A stretch of DNA of 64,000 nt from UBA7398 sp964567545 (GTDB lineage Bacteria; Actinomycetota; Actinomycetes; Nanopelagicales; Nanopelagicaceae). The notes under the pieces were generated by a model. The model was given only the letters and a program-made list of their open reading frames with translations. It was not told where the DNA came from and did not search any database. Shown here one piece after another: positions 53,464 through 63,706 of the stretch. The stretch spans positions 1 through 64,000 of the forward strand of contig CAZMNB010000003.1 in assembly GCA_964567545.1 (NCBI GenBank), written 5' to 3'. Position 1 is the first letter of the stretch. Each line of letters starts with the position of its first letter. A program made the position numbers and the translations under genes.

Positions 53464-54639
53464 TCATCGCAATTCTTTTGTAGGGGTTGCAATAACTAAA
53501 ACCATAGCAACGATCACTATCGCTGGAACCATTAAATACCCTTTCGAAATGCCGATTTGATCAGCTAAGAACCCAAGTAGAAGCGGGGCAGCCGCGATAG
53601 CTGTTCCTGCGCCAAGTGCGCTAATTCCCATGGCTAAATCTGGCCGATTTTCACTAAGGCGAATTAGCCTAAGCGAGTTTAAAGTAAATTGCATTGAGAT
53701 TCCCAGACCAGAAATCAGTAGTCCAATAAACGAAAAGAGTGCGTTATGCGAGAGCCAAAATATTGCAAAGCCAGAAAGTTGAAATAAGAGTAAGAAAATC
53801 AATCGCTGATCTAAATCAACATGGGTCAAGATAAGTGGGCCGAACCATCTACCGAGTGCCATTCCTAAACTGCCGGCAAGTACTGCAATTGTTGCGCTAG
53901 CAGCAGTGAAATTTGTGCGATCTCGGAAAAGTGAGGCGCTCCAAAAAGTCATGGCAAATTCACTTGATATGCAGAGCGTAATCGCAAACCAACCAATCCA
54001 GTATTTTCTACTTAATTTTCCACTCTGTCTTCCAGCAGCTTCAGGAATGTACTCGTCTGAATGATGCTTTTTAGCAAATAGAAATAGCGCTAAACCTGCG
54101 GGAAAAATTAGGAGCAAACCAAATCTCCAATTTATGGAAGTTCCAGCTAACGCCCCAATTAAGAGAGTTCCAAAAACAACAAATAATGAGTTAACCCCAT
54201 TTGCTTGAGAGGCTGCACGAGTTTGGTGGTTTGCAAAATGATGGGTTAGCAGTGCAAACCCAGAATTAATGGTTAGAGAAACGCCAATTCCAATAATAAA
54301 TGAAGCAGAAATTGAAATTATTGGAGACGGTGCAAGTATGAAGAGCAACGCACCACATCCAAATACGCCAATTCCAATCCATGATGTTCTAAATCTGCCG
54401 AATTTGTGAACTACTCGAGCGTTAATTAATCCAGCGAGGATGCTTGCGATTCCAAGTGAGGTGCCATGAAGACCTGCAACCGCTCCGCTGGTTCCTTGAT
54501 CGTTCTGTAATAACGGTTGGGCAGGGCCAAAACCCCCCATGAAAAAGCCAAATACAGCTGATTGAAGCGCAACGGTCCAGAAAGTCAGATCGTGTTTAAA
54601 GCCATTATTTTCTGACTTACGCCCCATATTATTTTGCAA
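53464..54639 (-). CDS. Major facilitator superfamily transporter
   Basis: A 391-residue protein with about 12 membrane helices and no soluble domain. It overlaps the serC stop by 11 bases if the ATG at 54639 is used, or follows it directly from the ATG at 54627 (MGRKSENN). It is unlike the convergent MFS_3 gene in sequence. Substrate unknown. Confidence 0.85.
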   Translation of the reverse strand: MQNNMGRKSENNGFKHDLTFWTVALQSAVFGFFMGGFGPAQPLLQNDQGTSGAVAGLHGTSLGIASILAGLINARVVHKFGRFRTSWIGIGVFGCGALLFILAPSPIISISASFIIGIGVSLTINSGFALLTHHFANHQTRAASQANGVNSLFVVFGTLLIGALAGTSINWRFGLLLIFPAGLALFLFAKKHHSDEYIPEAAGRQSGKLSRKYWIGWFAITLCISSEFAMTFWSASLFRDRTNFTAASATIAVLAGSLGMALGRWFGPLILTHVDLDQRLIFLLLFQLSGFAIFWLSHNALFSFIGLLISGLGISMQFTLNSLRLIRLSENRPDLAMGISALGAGTAIAAAPLLLGFLADQIGISKGYLMVPAIVIVAMVLVIATPTKELR

Positions 54640-55753
54640 GCGCAGATACTACGTATTCGATACATGAGATTAGTGCATCAACATCAGCAGGATCAACTGC
54701 CGGAAACATTCCAATTCTTAACTGATTCTTCCCGAGTTTTCGATACGGCTCAGTATCAACAATCCCATTAGCTCGCAAAACTTTAGCAATTTCTAGCGCA
54801 TCAATGGATTCATCAAAGTTAATTGTTGCAACCACATTTGAACGCGCAGCTGGATCACTTACGAATGGGGTTGTGTAGCTGGTTTTATCAGCCCAGCCGT
54901 AGATTTTCGTAGCTGATTCTGCACTTCTACCAGAAGTAAATTTTAAACCGCCGTTATTATTCATCCACTCAATTTGGTCTGCCAACATAATCAAAGTTGC
55001 CACTGCAGGAGTGTTATAAGTTTGATCTAATTTACTGTTTTCTATAGCGATATTTAAATCAAAAAATGCTGGAACCCAACGACCGCCCTCTTTTATTTTT
55101 GCCGCGCGAGCCAGCGCGGCTGGGCTCATTAAAGCAATCCAAAGACCACCGTCAGATGCAAAAGATTTTTGCGGAGCAAAGTAATAAGTATCAAATTCTT
55201 TTGGGGAGACTTCTAATCCGCCAGCACCACTAGTTGCATCGACCAATACGAGTGCGCCATCGGTTCCGGATGGGCGTTTAATTGGCATTGAAACTCCGGT
55301 ACTAGTTTCATTATGTGTAAGTGCATAAACATCTACACCAACTTCAGCAATTGGAAGTGGGTGAGTACCTGGTTCGGATTTAATCACGGTCGGTTCATCA
55401 AGAAACGGTGCAGCTTTTGCCGCCTCCGCGAATTTTGATGAGAATTCACCAAAATTTAAGTGTTGTGATTTCTTTTGAATCTGCCCGAAAGTCGCAATAT
55501 CCCAAAATGCAGTAGAACCGCCATTGCCTAGAACTACTTCATAGCCATCAGGTAATGAAAAAAGAGAAGCAAGCCCAGTTCGAACGCGATTTACAACATG
55601 TTTTACTGGTTTCTGCCGGTGTGAAGTTCCGAGAATATTTGTGCCACTTGATGTTAGCGCTGAGAGCGTCGCAGGCCGAATTTTTGATGGGCCACAACCA
55701 AACCGTCCATCCATCGGCTTTAAATTATTTGGAATTACTATCGGTTCGCTCAT
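54629..55753 (-). CDS. serC: Phosphoserine aminotransferase
   Basis: A 374-residue PLP enzyme of the actinobacterial SerC type: DGRFGCGPSKIRPATL, VVLGNGGSTAFWD, ALTHNETSTGV, VDATSGAGG, and the PLP lysine in YFAPQKSFASDGG. It makes 3-phosphoserine from 3-phosphohydroxypyruvate in serine synthesis, and the related step of PLP synthesis. Nine bases after pdxH, on the same strand, so serine and PLP metabolism are linked here. Confidence 0.95.
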   Translation of the reverse strand: MSEPIVIPNNLKPMDGRFGCGPSKIRPATLSALTSSGTNILGTSHRQKPVKHVVNRVRTGLASLFSLPDGYEVVLGNGGSTAFWDIATFGQIQKKSQHLNFGEFSSKFAEAAKAAPFLDEPTVIKSEPGTHPLPIAEVGVDVYALTHNETSTGVSMPIKRPSGTDGALVLVDATSGAGGLEVSPKEFDTYYFAPQKSFASDGGLWIALMSPAALARAAKIKEGGRWVPAFFDLNIAIENSKLDQTYNTPAVATLIMLADQIEWMNNNGGLKFTSGRSAESATKIYGWADKTSYTTPFVSDPAARSNVVATINFDESIDALEIAKVLRANGIVDTEPYRKLGKNQLRIGMFPAVDPADVDALISCIEYVVSALAK

Positions 55754-55762
55754 CTGCGTAGC

Positions 55763-56473
55763 CTACGGGTAGAACCTTTCTAGATTCCATTGAGTTTTCG
55801 CGGCGTCGTCGTGAGTTCGAACATATCGAACTCGATCATGCAGCCTTGAATATCTTCCTTGCCAAAATTCAATACTGGTTGGCGAAATAAGGTATCCACC
55901 CCAATTGGGCGGAGTTGGAACTTCCGACCCTTCTGGATATTTAATCGCCAATTCAGAGTAGGCGCTCTCTAAGTTGTCTCTTTCGGACAGTGGTTTTGAT
56001 TGTTGACTTGCCCACGCACCAATTTGGCTCGACCAAGGACGAGTTGCGAAATAGGCCGAACTCTCCTCGCGAGAAACTTTTGTAGCGCTACCTAAGACAA
56101 TAACTTGTCGCTCCATTGCATACCAAGGGAAGAGAATTGAAACTTTAGAATTTGCATCAATGTCAATCGCTTTTGCTGATTCATAATTAGTAAAAAACGT
56201 AAAGCCATTTTCGGTTACATCTTTTAATAGAACTGATCTTGAAGTTGGTTGGTTTTCGAATACAGTCGATAGGACCATTGCATTGGCTTCCACGATAAAT
56301 GGATTTGCTGCAGCTTCTGCGAGCCACTTTGTAAATTGCGAGATTGGATTCGAATCGAGGTCATTTTCATTCAATCCAGTCTCGCCATAAGAACGGCGCA
56401 TTGCTGAAACCTTCGCTCGGATATCGGTGAGTGGTGGTTCTTGCGCTTGCTTCATAGGTGTATCTAACGTCAC
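55763..56473 (-). CDS. pdxH: Pyridoxamine 5'-phosphate oxidase
   Basis: A 236-residue FMN enzyme: MRRSYGETGLNENDLDSNPISQFTKWL (landmark), PTSRSVLLKDVTENGFTFFTNYESAKA (landmark), QIGAWASQQSKPL and the C-terminal WQGRYSRLHDRVRY. It makes pyridoxal 5'-phosphate. Divergent from citA across about 97 bases. Confidence 0.95.
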   Translation of the reverse strand: MTLDTPMKQAQEPPLTDIRAKVSAMRRSYGETGLNENDLDSNPISQFTKWLAEAAANPFIVEANAMVLSTVFENQPTSRSVLLKDVTENGFTFFTNYESAKAIDIDANSKVSILFPWYAMERQVIVLGSATKVSREESSAYFATRPWSSQIGAWASQQSKPLSERDNLESAYSELAIKYPEGSEVPTPPNWGGYLISPTSIEFWQGRYSRLHDRVRYVRTHDDAAKTQWNLERFYP

Positions 56474-56570
56474 TTTCTAACTTTGAGCATCTTTAGCCAA
56501 GTGGTTTTACCGATCTTAACTTTAGGGGCAGAATAGGCAGTGGAAAATAAATTCTTTGGGAGGCGTGACC

Positions 56571-57686
56571 ATGAGCGATGATTTCAAACCAGGTTTAGAG
56601 GGCGTAATTGCGTTTGAGTCAGAGATCGCCGAGCCGGATAAAGAGGGTAGCGCGCTCCGTTATCGCGGAGTTGATATTGAAGATTTAGTTGGACGGGTCT
56701 CATTTGGAAACGTTTGGGGATTACTAGTTGATGACGAGTTTAATCCTGGCCTACCAAATGCAGAGAAGTTTCCACTTCCAGTTCACTCGGGAGATGTTCG
56801 CGTAGATGTGCAAGCCGCAATTTCAATGTTGGCACCAGCATGGGGTTTGAAACCACTTTTAGATATTGACGACGCCGAAGCACGTAGCAATTTAGCGCGC
56901 GCATCTGTAATGGTACTTTCTTATTTAGCGCAAGCAGCACGCGGTGTTGCTGCTCCTGCAGTTCCAGAATCCGAAATTGATAAAGCACATACCGTGGTGG
57001 AGCGAATGATGATTCGATGGCGTGGTGAACCAGATCCGCAACATGTTAGAGCTGTTGATGCATATTTCGTATCTGCTGCTGAGCATGGCATGAATGCTTC
57101 AACATTTACTGCTCGTGTAATTGCATCAACTGGTGCCGACGTTGCGGCTGCGCTATCTGGTGCGATTGGTGCAATGTCCGGTCCGTTACACGGTGGCGCA
57201 CCATCTCGAGTACTTCATATGATCGAAGAAGTTGAAAAAACAGGTGATGCAAGTGGATATGTAAAAGGTTTGTTAGACCGTCATGAACGATTGATGGGCT
57301 TCGGTCACCGGGTTTATCGCGCTGAAGATCCACGCGCTCGCACACTTCGTCGAACTGCAAAAGAATTAAATGCACCTCGATATGAAGTTGCCGAAGCTCT
57401 TGAAAAAGCTGCACTTAAAGAACTTCGCGAACGTCAACCAGATCGCGTACTTGAAACAAATGTGGAGTTCTGGGCCGCAATTATTTTGGATTTTGCCGAG
57501 ATTCCATCTCATTTATTTACGACTATGTTTACGGCGGCACGGACTGCTGGTTGGTCTGCACACATTTTGGAGCAGAAGCGCACCGGAAGATTGATTCGCC
57601 CATCTGCTAGATATATCGGGAAGGGTCCTCGAAAACCTGAAGAAGTTCACGGTTGGGATAACTCGGTACCAGGGGTGCACAACTAA
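56571..57686 (+). CDS. citA: Citrate synthase 2 (short CitA type)
   Basis: A 371-residue citrate synthase family protein. Catalytic histidines lie in GPLHGGAPSRV and GFGHRVYRAEDPRA, with the later Asp in VEFWAAIILDFAEIP. I start at ATG 56571, behind a GGGAGG site (56558-56563); a TTG at 56556 would overlap that site. In mycobacteria citA also lies near serC. The gene ends before a hairpin terminator. Confidence 0.94.
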   Translation: MSDDFKPGLEGVIAFESEIAEPDKEGSALRYRGVDIEDLVGRVSFGNVWGLLVDDEFNPGLPNAEKFPLPVHSGDVRVDVQAAISMLAPAWGLKPLLDIDDAEARSNLARASVMVLSYLAQAARGVAAPAVPESEIDKAHTVVERMMIRWRGEPDPQHVRAVDAYFVSAAEHGMNASTFTARVIASTGADVAAALSGAIGAMSGPLHGGAPSRVLHMIEEVEKTGDASGYVKGLLDRHERLMGFGHRVYRAEDPRARTLRRTAKELNAPRYEVAEALEKAALKELRERQPDRVLETNVEFWAAIILDFAEIPSHLFTTMFTAARTAGWSAHILEQKRTGRLIRPSARYIGKGPRKPEEVHGWDNSVPGVHN

Positions 57687-57691
57687 GCCTC

Positions 57692-57714
57692 GTGGTTTCA
57701 GCAACCACTCCTTT
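57692..57714 (+). terminator. Hairpin terminator after citA
   Basis: A perfect 6-bp stem (GTGGTT / AACCAC) with a five-base loop, then CC and four T. Moderate strength. Confidence 0.6.
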
Positions 57715-57736
57715 TATAACAATTCGATATAAAAGG
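57710..57736. promoter_or_regulatory. 9-bp inverted repeat upstream of the maltodextrin operon
   Basis: CCTTTTATA-N9-TATAAAAGG, a perfect repeat with a central nine-base spacer, overlaps the tail of the citA terminator. It could be a second terminator half or an operator for the operon that begins 115 bases further on. The remaining bases up to 57850 hold no clear gene; a GGAG lies before malE. Confidence 0.4.
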
Positions 57737-57850
57737 TCCTAAATGACTGCCTCCGTGAGCGTCTGGCTTGGTCAGAAGCGCCTTTAGGGGCTTAAATGAA
57801 CCATTGCCTTTACCCCTCGTATCGGCAAATTAGATGAATTTAGGAGAAAA

Positions 57851-59116
57851 ATGCGTAAAGGTAAATCCATCAAGGCGTTAGCGGTTTCGCTAGCACTTGC
57901 TGTGAGTTTCGGTGTTGCGCTAACACCAGTTCACGCAGCAAGCACAGATATTTTAGTCTGGGCCGATGAAACTCGCGGACCAAACTTAACTAAAGTAATT
58001 GCAGCAAAAGGTGACTGGGTTGCCGGATACAAAGTTGTTATCCGCACCTTCTCTAGCTTTGATGCACTTAAAGCAGCTGTAGATGCTGCAACAGATCTAA
58101 CTGGACCAGACATCATTGTTGGTGCAAATGACTGGGTACCAACTGGTGCAAAGAGCGGAAAACTTGCTCCAATCACATTGACTGCCGCTGTGAAAGCGCA
58201 ATTCAATGCATCACAGTTCTTTGATCTCTCATACAAAGGAAAGCTTTACGGTATTCCGCTAGATATCAATAACGTTGCTATGATTTACAACACCAAGTTA
58301 GTAACAACTAAGCCAACATCATTCGGCGACATGGTTACGTACTACAAAGCAAATAAAGTTTCAAAAGGCCTAAAGGCTGGACTTTGTGTTGCAGGTGGCG
58401 GTATGTCATGGGGCGCACACCAAGTATTTTCAGCGCTCGGCGCCGATGCTTACTTGATGAAGAAAGATGGCACCGTTAATTACGGACAATCTTTCAATCC
58501 ATCATTATTTGGAAACAACGTTAAAACTTATTTACTTGATAGCAATAAGAAAAGCAATGGTTTCTTCCCAGCATCAGACACTGGTTGCAAAGATAACTTC
58601 CTTGCCGGAACAGTCCCATTTGCTGTTATCGGAAACTGGGAATGGGCAGATTATGTTGCTAAGGGTTTCACTATGAACCTAATGCCAGTACCAGGTGTAA
58701 CTGCTGGAACTTACGGCAAGATGTTCGGTAGCGTAAGCGGAGCACTTCTTACTAGCTATGCTGCAAAGCATGGTACTGAAGCCGCTGCAAAGTCACTTCT
58801 GGTTAACATGTTTGCATCTACCGCCGGACAAGTTGCTTACCAAACATATGAGAAGCGCCCACCTGCCGAAAAAGGCGCGCAATCAAGCTCAATAATCTCT
58901 GACGCTCAAAAGGGCTTCGGATCAGCAGCTTCGCTTGCTGGTATTCCACAAATTGGTGCGTTCCTTAATAACAATAAGGGTGGCGCTAGCTATTGGGATT
59001 CAGCTCCGGCTTACTGGACTGCAGTTCTTACCGATGGTAAAGATGCAGTAAAAGAGGCTCGTAAACTAGCTGCAATCTGGAAGACAAACGTAATTTCTGG
59101 CCAAGCAGATCTTTAA
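57851..59116 (+). CDS. malE: Maltodextrin-type ABC substrate-binding protein
   Basis: A 421-residue binding protein of the MalE cluster (CUT1). A Sec signal peptide ends at VHA-A (about residue 30), without lipobox. Mature landmarks are LVWADETRGPNLTKVI, LYGIPLDINNVAMIYN and FAVIGNWEWADYV. It delivers oligosaccharides to the MalFG channel. Separated from malF by a strong terminator, which should give more binding protein than permease. Confidence 0.9.
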   Translation: MRKGKSIKALAVSLALAVSFGVALTPVHAASTDILVWADETRGPNLTKVIAAKGDWVAGYKVVIRTFSSFDALKAAVDAATDLTGPDIIVGANDWVPTGAKSGKLAPITLTAAVKAQFNASQFFDLSYKGKLYGIPLDINNVAMIYNTKLVTTKPTSFGDMVTYYKANKVSKGLKAGLCVAGGGMSWGAHQVFSALGADAYLMKKDGTVNYGQSFNPSLFGNNVKTYLLDSNKKSNGFFPASDTGCKDNFLAGTVPFAVIGNWEWADYVAKGFTMNLMPVPGVTAGTYGKMFGSVSGALLTSYAAKHGTEAAAKSLLVNMFASTAGQVAYQTYEKRPPAEKGAQSSSIISDAQKGFGSAASLAGIPQIGAFLNNNKGGASYWDSAPAYWTAVLTDGKDAVKEARKLAAIWKTNVISGQADL

Positions 59117-59150
59117 CAGATCGCTAAGTTAGAAGTTAAGAATTAAGTAG

Positions 59151-59190
59151 ACAGTATGGGCGGGAAAATCCCCGTCCATACTGTTTCTTA
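59151..59190 (+). terminator. Intra-operon terminator between malE and malF
   Basis: A 14-bp stem with one G-T wobble (ACAGTATGG, G, CGGG pairing with CCCG, T, CCATACTGT) and a short loop, then a T-rich tail. It lies between the binding-protein gene and the permease genes. Confidence 0.9.
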
Positions 59191-59229
59191 TTAATCTGAA
59201 GTATTAATTAAGGGTGGAATTAAAAAGAG

Positions 59230-60771
59230 ATGGTCGCCTTCTTCAGAGGTAAATTAGCCTTTGCTCTTAAGGTCGCATTTCTAGCAGGAATCTCTGCACT
59301 TCTTGTTTTATTACTCTTGAGTGCCTTTGGCCAAAAACAGTATGCCATCGGAATCTTTTTAATTTTGGTTGTAATCGGACTCAATTTTACTTACTTAACT
59401 AAAGTTTCTATACCGCTTAAGTTCTTTTATCCTGGATTAATTTTCTTACTTGGTTTTGTGGTAGCGCCAATTGTTTTTACTTTGACCATGTCAACTTACA
59501 ACTATAAAACTGGCAATTACATAGGAAAGACTGAGGCAATTTCTCAAATACAAAAATTAGCAATTGAGCCGGATGCTAACGGCTCGACTTTCGATATCGT
59601 AGTTGGAAAATACAAAGGAACCGAATCAGCCATTTTGGCTTCAGATACCGTAAGAAAACTATATTTCATTTCAACTTATAAAGAAAGAATTGATTTAACC
59701 GCGGCAGATTTGCAATTAAATGAATACCAAGTAGCCACTAAAGCAAATAACTTTGCCGCGCTGCCAGAAGGCGAACTCGCTGGAGCTGATAAATTGCTAT
59801 CAACTAGTAGATTTTTTTACACTTCTGAATTTTTTATCGCGTTAGAAGGCTTTGATATTGGTGCGCTATATCGGCAGAAATTGAATTTTGTATCAGATAA
59901 AGATGAATTTCAGAATATTTCCACGGGAGCGATTTATAGAGATAACGGCAAGGGTAATTATGCAAATGTAGACAACTCAGCCGAAATTCTCGAACCAGGC
60001 TGGCGCGCGCCAATTTGGATAGAGAATTACAGCAAACTTTTACTAGATCCTAAAGTCCGAGAACCACTGATTAGAGTATTTATCTGGACCGTGGTCTTTG
60101 CGCTATCTAGCGTAGTTACCGCATTTGGGTTCGGCTTACTACTAGCACTTGCGCTAAATAAACCAATTCGTGGACGTCGTTTTTATCGTTCGATTTTGAT
60201 TTTGCCCTATGCGATGCCAAGTGTTATGAGTATTTTGATTTGGGGCGGCATGTTTAATACCGAATTCGGCGCCATTAATGAATTATTTGGAACGCAAGTA
60301 GCCTGGTTTCAAAGCGTTACCTTTGCAAGAATAGCTGTTGTTGTAGTTAATTTATGGCTTGGATTCCCCTATTTTTATTTAGTAAGTAGTGGTGCGCTAC
60401 AGGCAATTCCGTCAGAGCTTAATGAAGCAGCCGCAATCGATGGCGCTTCGCCTCGACAAGTTTTCTCAAAAATAACATTGCCACTATTACTCAGAATACT
60501 TTCACCGCTCTTGATCGCTTCTTTTGCCTTTAATTTTAATAACTTTAACCTTATCTATTTGCTGACAGGTGGTGGACCAAAGAGCACACTCGATGGTGAT
60601 ATTGCCGGTGCCACTGATATTTTGATTAGCTATACCTATCAGATTGCCTTTGGATCCTTTACCCAAGATTTAGGTTTAGCAAGCGCCATATCGGTAATTA
60701 TCTTCTTACTAGTTGCCTCCATTTCACTTTACGGTATTAGAAAATCAAAAGTATTGGATAGCTTTGTATGA
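59230..60771 (+). CDS. malF: Maltodextrin ABC permease (MalF type)
   Basis: A 513-residue permease with a long N-terminal part: three or four helices, then an extracytoplasmic domain of about 180 residues (residues 90-270, MalF P2-like), then the core helices. The ABC-permease loop is EAAAIDGASPRQVFSKITLPLL (landmark). It overlaps malG by four bases. Confidence 0.92.
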   Translation: MVAFFRGKLAFALKVAFLAGISALLVLLLLSAFGQKQYAIGIFLILVVIGLNFTYLTKVSIPLKFFYPGLIFLLGFVVAPIVFTLTMSTYNYKTGNYIGKTEAISQIQKLAIEPDANGSTFDIVVGKYKGTESAILASDTVRKLYFISTYKERIDLTAADLQLNEYQVATKANNFAALPEGELAGADKLLSTSRFFYTSEFFIALEGFDIGALYRQKLNFVSDKDEFQNISTGAIYRDNGKGNYANVDNSAEILEPGWRAPIWIENYSKLLLDPKVREPLIRVFIWTVVFALSSVVTAFGFGLLLALALNKPIRGRRFYRSILILPYAMPSVMSILIWGGMFNTEFGAINELFGTQVAWFQSVTFARIAVVVVNLWLGFPYFYLVSSGALQAIPSELNEAAAIDGASPRQVFSKITLPLLLRILSPLLIASFAFNFNNFNLIYLLTGGGPKSTLDGDIAGATDILISYTYQIAFGSFTQDLGLASAISVIIFLLVASISLYGIRKSKVLDSFV

Positions 60772-61619
60772 TTAAGTGGTTACGCGAAAATCTATGGCGC
60801 CATATCGTGGGGATAGCCATGATTTTATTTGCGCTGTTTCCACTGTATTTAGTGGTTATTTCCTCGATAAACCCAAGTGGAAGTTTGCAAGTTACTTCCT
60901 TTATTCCAAAAGAATTCTCTTGGAAAAATTACCAGATGCTCTTTAATGATCCTACAATTCCATACTTAACATGGATGAAAAATTCTTTGATTATCGCAAG
61001 TACAGCTGCTTTGCTATCAGTAGTGATTAGCGCTGCTTCGGCATTTGCATTTAGCCGCTTAAAATTTAAAGGTAAAAAATCGGGGATTCAATTACTACTT
61101 TTAATTCAAATGTTTCCAGCAATTTTAGCGCTCTCAGCTGTTTACGTAATAATGGAACGAGTTGCAGTATTTGCGCCAAATTTTGGCTTAGGTACCCAAC
61201 CCGGTTTGCTATTAGTTTATTTAGGTGGTGCGATGGGAGTAAATATCTGGTTACTTAAAGGTTTTGTTGATTCAATTCCTGCCGAATTAGATGAAGCGGC
61301 GAAAATAGATGGCGCTAGCGCAATGCAAACTTATTGGTTGATTTTCGTTCCGCTCGCTGCACCAGTTCTTGCGGTTGTAACCCTACTTAGTTTTATTGGA
61401 ACTTTTAATGAATTCATTTTGGCAAGACTCTTTCTGGTAGATATGGGTAGCCGAACCATTGCGGTTGGACTCCAAGGATTTATTGGCGGTCAGTATTCCC
61501 AAAATTGGGGCCCGTTTGCTGCTGGATCTTTGATAGCTTCAGTTCCAATTGTGATTATCTTTTTATCACTACAAAAATATATTATTAATGGCCTAACTGC
61601 AGGCTCAGTAAAAGGATGA
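60768..61619 (+). CDS. malG: Maltodextrin ABC permease (MalG type)
   Basis: A 283-residue permease with six hydrophobic helices and the EAA loop PAELDEAAKIDGASAMQTYW (landmark). It pairs with MalF. No cognate ATPase lies in the operon, so it must use a shared MsmK/UgpC-type ATPase encoded elsewhere. Overlaps the GH13 gene by four bases. Confidence 0.93.
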   Translation: MIKWLRENLWRHIVGIAMILFALFPLYLVVISSINPSGSLQVTSFIPKEFSWKNYQMLFNDPTIPYLTWMKNSLIIASTAALLSVVISAASAFAFSRLKFKGKKSGIQLLLLIQMFPAILALSAVYVIMERVAVFAPNFGLGTQPGLLLVYLGGAMGVNIWLLKGFVDSIPAELDEAAKIDGASAMQTYWLIFVPLAAPVLAVVTLLSFIGTFNEFILARLFLVDMGSRTIAVGLQGFIGGQYSQNWGPFAAGSLIASVPIVIIFLSLQKYIINGLTAGSVKG

Positions 61620-63706
61620 TTAAAAAGAGCTTAGTAGTTTCGTTACTTGCTTCAATTTTTATTGGCTTAGCCACGGGCATTACGCCTGCTGCGACCGAGA
61701 TAAAACTTGATCGGGAATTCAAAGCAGAAATGATCTATTTTGCGATGATCGATCGGTTTTCAAATGGTAATACCAAAAATGATCTTGGTGGCTATAAAGA
61801 TGTCAGAACTACCTCTGGATTTGATCCGTATGACACTGCGTTTTATCATGGTGGGGATATTCAAGGTCTTAGCGATAAATTGGAATATATAAAATCACTC
61901 GGATTTACTGCACTTTGGATTACCCCAGTTTTTAGAAACATTCCCGTTGGGGTTGACGGACGGAGCGCGGCATATCATGGTTATGCCATTGCTGGATTTG
62001 ATCAAATAGATGCACATCTAGGGACAATGGCCGAGTTTAAAGCTTTTGTAGTTAAAGCTCATTCTCTTGGCTTAAAAGTTGTTTTAGATATCGTAGTTAA
62101 CCACACCGCAGATGTGATTAGCTACAAAGAAAATTATGATTACATTTATCTATCAGAACGACCATACAAAACTTCAAACGGAAAAGTCTTTGATGTTGTT
62201 AAATTGGCTGGTACCAGTAAATTTCCAGCCGCAACGCAATTAAGTGCCAAGATAAGTTTTCCAAAAACTCCAGTAGTAAGTAAAGCGATGATCAATATAA
62301 AGAGCCCGGCATGGTTAAACGATGTTCGGCTTTACCACAACCGTGGGAAATCAACTTTCCAAGGCGAGTCTGGCCGGTTTGGTGACTTCTATGGATTCGA
62401 CGACATTATGACTGAATCGCCAGAAGTTGTGAAAGGCTTTATTGATCTGTATTCAAAATGGATTTCAACTACTGGCATTGATGGATTCCGTATCGATACG
62501 GCGCGCCACGTAAACGAGGGATTTTGGCAGGCATTTATTCCCAGCATAAAAGCCCAAGCGCTTGCAAGTGGTAAAAAAGATTTCCCAATGTGGGGCGAAG
62601 TTTATGATTCCAACCCAGAAACTCTAGATTATTGGGCGCGATATGGCGGCTTTACTGAGTTATTAGATTTTCCAGTTCAGGATCGTATGTTGAAGTTCAT
62701 AACCTCAGGTGCTGCAACTGAGTTGGCAACACTATTAAATGAAGACGATCAATATTCAACTTCGACTATTGATCCACGAAATTTTGGAATCTTTTTGGGC
62801 AACCACGATATGGGGCGAATTGGCGGTTTTATCGGGGGAAACGTTAATTCAGAGGCGGCTTTATTGCGTGACCAATTGGCACATGCATTGCTCTTCACAA
62901 TGCGGGGTGTACCAATTGTTTATTACGGCGATGAATTTGGGTTAATGGGTGATGGCGATAAAGAAGCACGTCAAGACTTATTTGTAACATCGGTAGATCG
63001 TTGGCGCAAACAGCAACGAATTGGGAGCGAGCCTATTGGTATGGGAAAGAGTAGTTTTGAAACCACCAATCCACTACAACAAACTATGCGAGATCTAACA
63101 AAGCTCCACGCATCTTCCAAGGCATTTTCAGCTGGCGCTATGAAAATTAGATTTGCCGAAAATGGTTTATTGGTTTTTAGCCGTTTTGACTTAGATAGTG
63201 GCAAAGAATATTTAATGACTTTCAATAGTAATAACGCATCAATCTCTGGAAATTTTGATGCCGAATTTCTTGCGAATAAGTGGGAGAAAGTTCTGGGCGA
63301 TGGTTCAGTTTCGGCTGTGGGTAAAACCATGAAAATTACAGTCCCTGCATTTGGCTGGGGAGTTTTCTTTGCCGATATGGTGAAGAATTCAGGCACGCCT
63401 GAAGTAACGATGGTAAGGCCAACAATGAATCCAGTTTTGCGAGACCGAATCAATTTGGAGGCAACAATAAATGGTGCCGATATTGCAGAAGTCCAATTTC
63501 AATATAAAGATGGCGGAACATGGAAGAGTTTAGGAACAGATACATCTCCGACATTTAAGAGTGAAACTGTTGAAGCCGGACGTTATCGGGTCTTCCCACT
63601 AATTTCTGATATTAAATGGTCAACTAATACTGAATTTAGAGCAGTCGCATTCTTTGCTCACGGAGTTGAAGCTAAATCCGAATCTTTCTCATTCGCTAAG
63701 CCATAG
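61616..63706 (+). CDS. Exported GH13 alpha-amylase-family glycoside hydrolase
   Basis: A 696-residue secreted enzyme. A signal peptide covers about residues 1-25. The TIM barrel has the GH13 regions: DIVVNHT (His163), GIDGFRIDTARH (nucleophile Asp294), MWGEVY (acid/base Glu328) and GNHDMG (Asp398). A C-terminal beta domain follows (about 520-595) and a last roughly 90-residue domain from about 600 that looks like an Ig-like module. It likely cuts starch or maltodextrins outside the membrane and feeds MalEFG. The 3' end overlaps the convergent esterase by 18 bases. Confidence 0.92.
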   Translation: MIKKSLVVSLLASIFIGLATGITPAATEIKLDREFKAEMIYFAMIDRFSNGNTKNDLGGYKDVRTTSGFDPYDTAFYHGGDIQGLSDKLEYIKSLGFTALWITPVFRNIPVGVDGRSAAYHGYAIAGFDQIDAHLGTMAEFKAFVVKAHSLGLKVVLDIVVNHTADVISYKENYDYIYLSERPYKTSNGKVFDVVKLAGTSKFPAATQLSAKISFPKTPVVSKAMINIKSPAWLNDVRLYHNRGKSTFQGESGRFGDFYGFDDIMTESPEVVKGFIDLYSKWISTTGIDGFRIDTARHVNEGFWQAFIPSIKAQALASGKKDFPMWGEVYDSNPETLDYWARYGGFTELLDFPVQDRMLKFITSGAATELATLLNEDDQYSTSTIDPRNFGIFLGNHDMGRIGGFIGGNVNSEAALLRDQLAHALLFTMRGVPIVYYGDEFGLMGDGDKEARQDLFVTSVDRWRKQQRIGSEPIGMGKSSFETTNPLQQTMRDLTKLHASSKAFSAGAMKIRFAENGLLVFSRFDLDSGKEYLMTFNSNNASISGNFDAEFLANKWEKVLGDGSVSAVGKTMKITVPAFGWGVFFADMVKNSGTPEVTMVRPTMNPVLRDRINLEATINGADIAEVQFQYKDGGTWKSLGTDTSPTFKSETVEAGRYRVFPLISDIKWSTNTEFRAVAFFAHGVEAKSESFSFAKP

